Positions 55,001 through 64,000 of a stretch of 64,000 bases of DNA are shown piece after piece. Positions within the stretch are counted from its first letter, which is position 1, and each line of letters begins with the position of its first letter. A program made the translations under genes and the position numbers. The stretch comes from Struthidea cinerea (taxonomy: Eukaryota; Chordata; Aves; Passeriformes; Corcoracidae): the NCBI GenBank assembly GCA_013397865.1, contig VZTI01001774.1, forward strand, positions 37,659-101,658, given 5' to 3'. Under the pieces are notes generated by a model. It did no database searches. It saw only the letters and a program-made list of their open reading frames with translations, and was not told the DNA's origin.

Positions 55001-56299
55001 TCAGTGACCTGAGTTTGTAGCTCTGTTTTTACCCCTGGGATATTAGTGTTCCCTGCTTCTGGAAAACCATCTCCCTAGTGCTTGGTCTCTGATGAGGAAC
55101 ATGTGTGCAGCTGTACCTGCAGCATCCCCAACATATCCTGCCAGCTCCAGCAGGTCAATACTTTTGACTTTAAAAGAGCTTTCTCCATAAAAAAGATCTA
55201 CACCCGCTGTGGACACACCAGATGTTGCACAGCCAGATGTTGCCTTGTACAACGCTTGGGAGAGTTGGTGGCAATGCATGCAGGGCCCAGGGAGCCACTT
55301 TGCTGTTCTGTGACCTTTTTTTGAGGTGCCTGCTGAAACATAGCGGGAACTGAAGGTTCTGCTTTCCCCCTTTCTCATTTGGTACTTTTGTTTTGGGAGA
55401 AAACACCCTATTTTTGCGAGTGCTGAGCTCCTGAGGTCAGGGGGTGGGAGGGCACTGCTGGAGCATGTCCCAGCTTACAAGGAGACACTTCCAGCCTAGG
55501 GTGAGGACTGGGACCGGCACAGTCATAGCAGGGAGATTTCCTGCACTCTGTTTCCAGCAAGAGGAGCCACTGCTTTTCTAGCACAAGTGTAAAGGTAGGG
55601 CTGGGTGCTGGGGCAGTTGGTGGGAAGTGCATGTTTACAGAGAGAAAAGGGACCGCCTGTCATCTGTTGGGATGAATCCCCTTTCCCAGCTTCTTTCAGG
55701 AGCGTGCTCATCCAAAGTCCTTCTCTGGAGCTTTTTTCCTTGTGAAAATGAAGCCGGGCCGTTAATAAGATTAGTGTTTACCAGACCGCCTTCGTTGTCT
55801 TGTCCTTGCATACATTGTCCTTTGACTGGTAGGGTGGTTAAGAGAAACAAGCCAGCTTAATGCATGGTCAGAAAGCTGCAATTAACGAAGCAGACCACAA
55901 ATAAATAGGTAAATAGGCTAAGCTGTAAGATAGCGTGTAAGAGGAGGCAGTCTGCCTCCATAAAGTGCATGATAAGCATCGGCCAAGCTTGTTGCAGACA
56001 CTGGGCAAGGCTGCTTTCGCTAGACTTTGAGTATCCTAGTTGCAAAGACTCGTCAGTGTTCCAAAAGGCTCTTGGTTTTGGAGTGGGTCGTCTTTTGTTT
56101 TCCGTGCGCTGTGACCACTTGCTTCCCGAACGGGTTCGTAGTGATGGAGTTAATGGAGCTGTTCTTTATAGTAACCTAAAAGGTGTCAGTCGTTTGCTCG
56201 TGTGTGTTCACAAGCTGAGCCGTGGCGTTGCGCGTCCCTCCGCAGTGGTGTGATTTGAAGCACTTTTGGTGTGGCATGTGCAGTTGCAGTGCTGTCTGT
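46001..56299. other. Long non-coding stretch downstream of PURG
   Basis: Reading frames here are short and unlike any protein I recognise. They overlap each other on both strands without a coding pattern. If PURG has a distal spliced exon this would be its intron. An AATAAA occurs at 52693-52698. No RNA gene and no clear transposable element were recognised. Confidence 0.5.
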
Positions 56300-58634
56300 T
56301 TTTAATTTCCTCCCGGGATACCTTCCCCGTGTTCCCCCCGTGTTTCGGACACTGAACCAAACCGATGTTGGGACTAGCACTTTAAGTACTAGTAGTCACT
56401 TTGCTTCGGACTAAACTGAGCACTGCACTTTTGTACGTACTGTTAGCACTGAGTTTTGAACTCTCTTCTTTTCCCCATCTATTTACCCTCCTAGGCGCAG
56501 TGTTAATTACGTAGGGGCCATCAGAAGAAAATTTTGAGGTGTGTTGGACCACTGTCTGGTGCCTGATTTCCATTACATATCCATTAGCAACTTGATAGTA
56601 GGGAATTTAACCCATCCAAGCTTGTTTTACACGACAGAACCAACACCCAAATCACTGACATCCAGGCAGACGTGGTTGTTGTAAACTTCGAGGTCACCTG
56701 GAGACCTGAGCACATGGCTTTTAAAAACACCAAAGATACAGGAGAAGTCTCCAAAGGGATTGGGATGGCGCAGGATCATCTCCTTGACACCTGGAACTGA
56801 GCGGAGTGAGAGGCGTAGGGCAGACGCTCCTGCGTCTGGTGCGAGACCGCAGTGAGTCCATGGGACAGCCCAGTTCAAACCAGTCTGAGATCCTGGTACC
56901 AACAAAGGCTGCGCTCAAGCCATTGCAATAAAAGCCATCATTGTGCCTGCACTGGAAGTGCTGTTGGGATTGGTCGTGGGTTTCAACTGCAAAAGGTATT
57001 TTAAAGTAAAAAAAAGATTACAGACGATTTAGAAGATGGAGCATAATAACCCTGGGGTTTGCTGCTGAATTTGGAAAGCGCTGTTAGGAGTTGATCAGCT
57101 CTCGTGCTCAGAGGCAGTTCAGATGTGCATTGCTATTCCTGTTGAATTCCTGTGGTATTTCCGTATGGAAGGCCGGGGATCAGAGCGCCCTTGCCAGCAA
57201 GAAAGCAGCAGGGTAGATTTAGTAGGAAACATACTCAGAAATCTGTAGGATTCAAAATAGGATGGTGATCCTGGGATGCTTAATAATCTGGGTTTTGATG
57301 TCCCAAACCACCCACTCTCAACCAACTGGTGGTGTTCTGCTTCTTTAAAAGCTCTTGTGGGTTTTCCACAGCAGCAAATAAATCATGGTAGGCGTGAGAG
57401 CCCTGTGTTTCCTTCACGCCGGGGTATCCACACTTGGGACTGCTGCTCATCATCCTTGATGAGCCCATAGTCAATCCAAATCTTTCCCTGGCAATCCTCT
57501 GGGATGGGAGTTTCTCCCCGGTCACGCTTGATGGATAAACCCTGCCAGTACAGCATGACCAGTGTGAATGCAGAGAAGGGAATTAGGTCTTCTCCTTCAC
57601 TGCTAGCAAGGGGCCATCATGGAAATAACCTTCAGCAACAAAAAGAAATGGGTGTATTGGGTTTCCTTGTTGCAGCAGATGGAGGAGTTTTCCTAAACAA
57701 CTCCAGTTTGAGTGGCTGGTTTTCTTGGCTTCCTTCCTCAACAGACCTTCAGGGGCTTGGATATTCAGTGGGTACTGAAGATGGTTAAAACCCCCAAATC
57801 TTGAGTAACCCCAAGTATTATGCTCTCAAACCCTCTATCACTGGATGTAAAAATATAACTAGAATCCACATTTTGGGTTGGTTTGGTTTCTTTTCTTCCT
57901 GCTCCCCCCGGAAATTATCCTGCAAATTTAGCTTTGAAGAAATAGCACCGGGCGATGCTGCTGCTCTATCTGAGCCCCCAAAATTATAGTGGCTGAGGGA
58001 ACAGCCTCTTCAGAAAGTAGCTCGGTGACTCAGAGCCCACATCCTGCTCACTGTCACCAGGATGAAGGCAAACCATTTGGAAAATTCCCCCCCAGTGAGC
58101 CCACCAGTCTCACTGAGTCCATGGAAATTAAGCTTGGGAGAAAGGGGAATGTGGAACAGGTCTTTTTGTCTTATTTTCCCCCTCAGGTGTAGTTTTTTGC
58201 CCCTTGGAGGTGGCATCTCATCCTTTGGGAAGGTAGAATTAAGCGTTTTCTCCTGGCCGTCACACTTGAGGCCTGAATGCAACTCCTAGCACAGTACCCC
58301 TGGCTTTGGAAGGGCCTTCTGGGTGGAAAAAAAGGATTTTTAGTCGTTTGGGTTTTCAGATAGCTCATGGAAAGCGCGTTGTAACAGCACACAGGCGATG
58401 TTTTACCAACCTTTTCTGTTCCTCCAAGAGAGACTTTTTAATTTGCTTCAGTAGCTTACAGTTCGTTTCCTTGAAAGTCTTTTTGGACCCATGAAAATGC
58501 CCTTGAAATGAGTCAAGTTTATAGAAACAAAACTGTGCACACACCCATGCACCGGCCCGCGTGTTCGTGCTTGCCTCCCTGGGTGTGTGTACACATAGAG
58601 AAATATTTTATTTCCCAAAACATTCCTTTTTCAA

Positions 58635-58660
58635 TTTTTTTTTTTTTTGGGGGGGGGGGG
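58635..58660 (+). repeat. T14-G12 homopolymer junction
   Basis: Fourteen T followed directly by twelve G, then further G, T and C runs to about 58700. The G run could form a G-quadruplex. Its length in the assembly may be unreliable. Confidence 0.9.
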
Positions 58661-59264
58661 TGGTTTGGGGTTTTTTTGGTTTTTTTTCCCCCTGCCCCCC
58701 AGGATATTAACCAAAAGGTGTTTTAAAGTCATGGCATGAAAACTCCTAAATGTAAATCTGAGTACCTTGTGATGCTAATTAACAGGTTTTTCCTGAAACT
58801 TTATGTGATGCTTAATATTTTCCTTAGGAAGTTTTGTTTAATGTTAGATCATTGTTCTGGAGGATGTTGGTCCTACTGGCATTAAACTAATGGAAATAAA
58901 ATGCATGTGTTACAAGTGTAGAAACGGTGAAGAATTAAGTGTGAACTTACTGTACGATACTGATTCTGTTTTCAAACAATCTGTTTTGCTGTTCAATAGT
59001 TGACATATGGAAATGCCAATGTACTGTAATTTAGCACTTTTCCAATGGACCCTGTTCTCACTACGCTTGAGGGAAGAAGCAGGTTTGGCTCGAGGCCGTC
59101 TGAACGCAGCCTCAGAACCCTTTTCTGCATGTTTCAGCACCAGAATCGGCCAGGTGGAACTTAAATTGGATGTTTTCTCATCGGTTCGGTGGCTGGCACG
59201 GGGCAGAGCGGGGTGGCTCTCCCATCCCCGTGGCCAAACCAGGACGATTTTGCAACTTGTTCTG

Positions 59265-59335
59265 GTGGCAGGGAGGGTGGAATTAGATGATCCCTAAGGT
59301 CCCTTCCATTCTGGGATTCTAGGATTCTGTGATTT
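59265..59335 (+). mobile_element. CR1 LINE, 3' terminus
   Basis: GAATTAGATGATCCCTAAGG, then TCCCTTCCATTCTGGGATTC and the terminal octamer-like repeats ATTCTAGG ATTCTGTGAT: the typical 3' end of an avian CR1 in plus orientation. The 5' limit is uncertain, because related-looking sequence extends left to about 59220. Confidence 0.85.
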
Positions 59336-59848
59336 GGGTGCAGCCCTCGCTGTGGGTGGATGGACTGGCGGCATTGTGCTCCCACCAGTGCATCCCCCCC
59401 AGGAGCCAGGCTGGGATCGGGCTGCGCGAGCTGGGGTGGGAAAACAGCTGAAGCAATCCACAGTCCCTGAAATCCAACGGCAGGAAGGGATAGCCCACCA
59501 GCCACCCCTCTCCAGCCCAGACCCTCCCTTCCTAGTGCTAACAGGGTGCAAAGTGTTACTTGTCATGTACTGTACTGAAAGGGTTAATTGATCAGTGACT
59601 GTATTGTACTGTATGAAAACTCATGAATTGCCTTGTATTGTTTCTAATGGACTGTTCCATGTCTCCCCCCTGCCCCATTCCCACGGCGTCTCCACGTTTC
59701 CCAAAGGACGCATGTGCTCAGTTAGGTCCTCCAAACTCTCTGGTGCTAACTCCTCCGTATCCGATGGTGCTTCTGCGGACACTAACTGACCACATGCCTG
59801 TCCAGAGCTTGAAGTTCACCACGTCTTTCTTGTCTGTTTGTATGAAGT

Positions 59849-59866
59849 CTCACACACACACACACA
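59849..59866. repeat. (CA)n microsatellite
   Basis: Eight to nine CA units (CACACACACACACACACA), followed by TATG. Confidence 0.9.
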
Positions 59867-60546
59867 TATGAGAAAAATTAAGGATAAACTTGAATTTGTT
59901 TCAAAGCCTCATTGACAATCTAATGTTTTCTATGTCTGCTTTTATTTTGGGATGGTTTTTCTAGAAAGCAGCCCGCCAGCACCTTCACTCTGGGAGGGGA
60001 TTTACTCCTGTTCACTCCTCCGGCATCCGAGGTGAGCTGCTCCCTCGCTGGCTTTTCAGCTCAGCCACGGGAGGTTGATCCATCAGGAGCCAGCGAGGAA
60101 GAGGAGGTGCAGGTGCCTTCAAAAATGCCCAACCCTAAAAGGCAGCAGGGAGCCCCGTGACTGCACGATCCAAACATAGGGGGGTGGGCACTGAGGGTCT
60201 TGGAGGGGATGAACTCGCCCCTTGCTTTGTGGCAAAAATTGGCTTTTAAGGAGAATCGAGGTAGAAATTTAGAGTCACAAAGGCGCCTTCATCTCCTCCC
60301 AGCATCGCTCGTCTCCGCTGGCAGAGGAGCCACGTCCCGAGCCTGAAGTTTTCCAGGTGACGCACACCTCAGATGGCATGAACAGGGCCATCCCCTCCAA
60401 CCCCCCCACCCCGATGCGAGCTGCTTTTTGGACAAAATGAAATCTGACTATATTTTATATCGATTTGAAAACAAAGTCTGATATTTACCCCTGTTCTCAA
60501 CTGAATTTGCATATTGTTGTTTGCCACGATATTTGTTCTGTCTTCA

Positions 60547-60552
60547 AATAAA
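60547..60552 (+). terminator. Candidate polyadenylation signal
   Basis: AATAAA after an AT-rich, UTR-like stretch, with a T/G-rich segment (CTTGTGTAGTCTTAACTGTC) about 10-30 nt downstream. This is the best-formed plus-strand poly(A) site beyond PURG. Which transcript would use it is unknown. Confidence 0.35.
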
Positions 60553-60570
60553 TTTGCTTACTTGTGTAGT

Positions 60571-63500
60571 CTTAACTGTCTGCTCGGATTCTTACCATCA
60601 GATTTATCCCTGCTCCAAGGTGCCCGCACCGCAGCTCTCCTTTGAGCGCTTCCCAGGGAGGCGAGAAGGAAATTTTTCCGTGAGGGGGAATCATTTCAGG
60701 CTCTAAATGTTTTTCTCTCCGTTATCTCCCATTCATCTCCCTGGGGCTTTTCAATTTGATGCCCTTTTCTCCCCCAGTCTTCCATCATCGGATCCTTCTA
60801 TCCGGGTAAGTGCGTGGCAGAGGAACGGCCGTGCCTCAGCCTGCTTAATTTGAGAGATTGAATTGTTGCTAACACATTTTTTCAGGGTGAGGCATTTCCG
60901 ACGGCAGTGTTTTGCATTTGGGAATGGAGGGATTTATGGCTGCGAGCGGCCGAGAGCTCTGGGCATCGGCGTCGGCATCCAACGCCGGCTCTTCCTGCAC
61001 ATTGCATTAGCAAGACGTTGGCATCAGTCACTGGAGACATCGCGGCGGAAGGCAGTGCCCTCAAAAGGCTGGAAAAGCGATTTGCACATGCGTTTCCAGG
61101 GAGGTAATCAAATCAGCCAGGAGGTTCAATAAAAGGAATAAGCAAATATTCCAGATTCGCCTGCGTTTGCTAACAAAACCTGTTGCAGGGCTTGCAGGTT
61201 TTGAGGTTCGTCCCCCTCCCCAAAACAGCTGTTTGGGGATTAAAATTATTCCAGGCTGCTGCAGGGGGACAGCCTTATATTCCCTAAAAGATGCATCTGT
61301 GTCTGAGAGGAACGTTTCGGGAGGATCCTTGCGAGGGTTTGGTCACTCTCCTTTCTGTCGGAATCCATCCCTGTGCATATGTTATGGCAACAGAGTCCAT
61401 TTTCAGAGATTCATCCCCCTTCTCCTGGCAGCGTTCCCCCTCTCTTTGCCTCTTTGCTCCCCTCTGACCTCCCTCTGGCTTTTTTCCCAGTTTATCAAGG
61501 TTTTGTAACGTTTCCTGCTGCTCCTCACAGTATGAGCAGTGCTGCCTATGGCGATAGATGCCACAACGGGAAGGAGGGAGATGAACCCCGTTGGGGAGAC
61601 ACTGGGAAAAAGAATCCAGGCTTCATGGAGGGTGCTGCCAGGTACGTCTGCCTCCCATCCGCTCCAAAAATGCTGTCTGCACCCCAAAATGTGTTTTAGG
61701 GATCCGGATCCTCGTGCCCCTGAGCAGTCTGGTGCTCCCTTGCACCGTCACAGAGGGTCAGGTGCCCTTGGAGCAGCTCCCTCTGGGTTTGTGCACCTTC
61801 AGCTGCTGGCAGAAGGAAGAACTTTACTGATTTATTTTATTTATTCACTGTGGGGGTGGTTTTTTCCCCTCTTTAAAACACAGGAGTACCGTTAGGAATC
61901 CAGCACTCTTTGGGAAGCAGTGGATAATACCTTCCATAGGCAGTGGTGGCCGTGAGTAATTTTTTCTGCTTTGTCTCTTGCGTTTTGTATCACACCCTAA
62001 AAAGCCACGTTTCAGTGGAAAAAAATCACAAAAATAAGAAAGCAATATACCCCATGGGGGGGTTTAATGTTACACAGCCAACATTAATGTATTTTTTAAT
62101 AAAGTGGCCTTTTATGCCACTTTGCCGGCATTGCCTTTTTAGAAGGTTCTAGCACGGAAATGATGAGATTTTAGAGAAGGTGGTGGAAAGTCCTGCCTTC
62201 ATTAATTCCCTCTCAGTGAGGCTTGTCAGTTTTCCATGCCAGGGAGCCTGATGAATGTCCCCCACTGCTGCCGGGAGATTCCGCAGGCTCTGTGCCTGCC
62301 ACTCCTTTGCAGGAAAATCCAGAGCTCATCCCAAGAGCTCCCTCTTTCAAATAAACCACGTCGTGTTGCTCTGTGAGGTTGGTGCTGGCTCAGGCTGCAC
62401 AGCTGCTGGTGCGAGGTTTTGCCGGTCCCTTAGTGAGGACCTGCCATCGGGTCGATACCTCAGAAACCTCTTTATTTCTGACAAGGAGCCAAGAGAAATA
62501 TCTCAGCTCGAGCTTTCCGTTTAAGGTTTTCCTATTAAACATTTTAATGGAGGCAAGGAGTCAGTAAATAGAAACTTATCACCAAAGCGTGCGTGTCCAT
62601 ACATCCGTACTTCGTCTCCTCGAATTAGATCACGAGGAAACCTTAAAAAATTGAAAGACGAATAAAAGCTGCTCAGCATTTGTTTTAAGGCTGACCTCCT
62701 GAGGCTCAGGATGCCCTTTTTTGGGTCAATTTTGACAAGCCAGGGATGATTTTTATGGGGGGTGCTGCTCTCCCTTACGCTCCTGAAGGCGTGGAGTGCA
62801 TGCTGTCCTTGGGAAGCTCTGGGGTGGGAAGATTTATTGTCCACTGCCATGAGGCAGGATTTGCCTTTTCCCATGGCCGTTCTTTGCTGCAGTGTCACAA
62901 ACATGGGCAATATGGTTAAAAATAATCTTCTGGAAAACAAATCAGCAAATAAGACGTCCAGAGGAGTGTGAACAGTTCCTGGCAGCTATCTTTCTTGGGA
63001 ACTGGAATGGTGAGCGATTGTCATCTACAACAGTAAGTACAAAGTTATATTTTATATAAATTGCTCTCTTTTACTTTGCTAGCTGTGTTTTTAGGTGGAA
63101 AATTCACTTTAGGGATGTGATGTTTTGAATCCTTTAATTTTTTCGCTCACTTCAGGGTGAAGTCCACAAGTCCATCTGCTTTACTCAGCAGAGATGAAGG
63201 GAACTGTGACCGGTGTCTGTGTTCCTGGTAGAGCGGCCTGGGTAGCTCCTCAGCAAACCTCAGCCTTCTCATCTGACATGGAAAAACATACCACAGGGAC
63301 TTGATCTATCTCATCCTGCTAAAAATCCCAGGAAAGTTTTCCCTCAGTCGTCTCCTAAAATCCCAGTCCTTGCTGCCTGGGCTGGGCACTCAGAACTGGA
63401 ATGTGTGCAGCACTTCGGACTGTAGCAGTGTCACAGCCTCAGTTATTGCATCATTATCACGATATATTATTATATTATTATATTATTACATACTCCATTC

Positions 63501-63850
63501 TGGTATAGAGGAGACAGTAGAGCAAGTCCGAAGTTGCAGGAGATGGATAAAGAGCAGTGGGTAGAAATTTGTGCAGGTCTGCCACAATTTAGAGCTGAGA
63601 GTGAGATGAATAGAGCGCCAGGTTGTAAGTAAATATACTACTTTTTACTGCTTATATTCACTAATCGTGTGTCGTATTTGGTACCTCATGGTACGCGTGC
63701 TCCAGTTCTGAGTGTTGCTCCCCAGTATTTCACGGGAATACGGGGAAAGGAATTAAAAACGCACATTTACTGAAAGGGGGACAGGGATTGTTCCATTCCC
63801 GGGCCCTGCTGCCAACGCTTGGGACTCGACACCCAGAGCGGCTGCAAAAG
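60571..63850. other. Non-coding stretch, no feature recognised
   Basis: No exon, RNA gene or identifiable transposon seen. A short (TAT/ATT)n run lies at about 63462-63488. The small reading frames here have no recognisable domains. Confidence 0.5.
63462..63488. repeat. (ATT)n-like simple repeat
   Basis: Repeated TATTATTATAT units, about 27 bp of A and T only. Confidence 0.8.
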
Positions 63851-63899
63851 CCTGTGATTTTATCCTTTTTCCTTAGAGAGAAGAGGGCATTTTATTTAC

Positions 63900-64000
63900 T
63901 TTTCCTCGGAAAAAAGAGCGCAGGTTGTGTCAGGCGCCCGTGGGCTGCAGGGGCCGGACGCGGAGGAGCGGCACCGCCACCGCCGCCCGGCGCCCTGAGG
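63900..64000. promoter_or_regulatory. GC-rich edge, possible start of another CpG island
   Basis: The last 80 or so bases become very GC- and CpG-rich (GGACGCGGAGGAGCGGCACC, CCGCCGCCCGGCGCC), like the two promoter islands in this window. It may belong to the next gene. By the inversion model of gene order, TEX15 would be the expected neighbour of PURG. No coding sequence can be assigned. Confidence 0.35.

Larger units (their letters stand above)
56300..60570 (+). other. Possible distal 3' UTR segments (plus strand)
   Basis: Several blocks have the look of vertebrate 3' UTR rather than neutral DNA: 56330-56480 (GCACTTTA at 56377-56384, GCACTTT at 56425-56431), 58740-59040, 59535-59660 (repeated TGTACTG) and 60430-60570, which ends at AATAAA 60547-60552 followed by a T/G-rich tail. 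They may be the last exon of a long PURG transcript or of an unannotated non-coding RNA. This rests on composition and motifs only. Conservation was not tested. Confidence 0.3.

Noticed and set aside
54506..55012. 168-residue plus-strand frame
   Set aside because: No recognisable domain or splice context. Length is within what chance gives in 24 kb of GC-moderate DNA.
1..64000. CRISPR arrays, operons, prophage or bacterial systems
   Set aside because: No regularly spaced repeats or prokaryotic genes. All recognised genes are spliced vertebrate genes.

Overview
This window is vertebrate nuclear DNA, most probably from a bird. The evidence is GT-AG spliced genes, small introns (a complete WRN gene in about 29 kb), CpG-island promoters and truncated CR1 retroposons of the avian type. 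No prokaryotic, viral or organellar gene was seen. Two runs of N (8084-8123 and 37943-38646) lie inside GC-rich promoter islands.

Layout. (1) 1-8.15 kb: the 5' part of GTF2E2 (TFIIE beta subunit, minus strand). Its first coding exon is at 7354-7516 and its CpG island surrounds the first gap. The small membrane-protein gene SMIM18 (2650-2943, plus strand) lies antisense in what should be a GTF2E2 intron. (2) 8.27-36.82 kb: WRN, the Werner RecQ helicase/exonuclease, minus strand. I traced 35 coding exons from an ATG at 36796 to a TGA at 8474. They sum to 4374 nt (1457 codons plus stop) with every splice phase compatible. Exonuclease, DEAH helicase, zinc/RQC, HRDC and the C-terminal nuclear-localisation segment are all present. 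(3) 37.4-39.13 kb: a shared CpG-island promoter between WRN and PURG, interrupted by a 704-base gap. It carries near-perfect ZNF143 and NRF1 sites. (4) 39147-40157: PURG (Pur-gamma), an intronless 336-codon reading frame on the plus strand, with a strong splice donor inside Pur repeat III. (5) 40.2-63.85 kb: no recognisable protein-coding exon. It holds PURG 3' UTR and flank, a few stretches that look like distal 3' UTR, a CR1 tail and simple repeats. (6) 63.9-64.0 kb: a GC-rich edge that may begin another promoter.

Genes together. WRN (DNA replication and repair) and PURG (purine-rich single-strand nucleic-acid binding) are head to head from one bidirectional promoter, as in mammals. WRN ends only about 100-200 bp upstream of the GTF2E2 promoter, tail to head. 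In the human 8p12 order as I recall it, GSR, UBXN8, PPP2CB, TEX15 and PURG separate GTF2E2 from WRN. A single inversion of the GSR-WRN block would explain the arrangement here. I found no new gene system. The most interesting points are this compact junction, the promoter architecture, an overlapping uORF at the WRN start, the PURG internal donor and the long non-coding tract beyond PURG.
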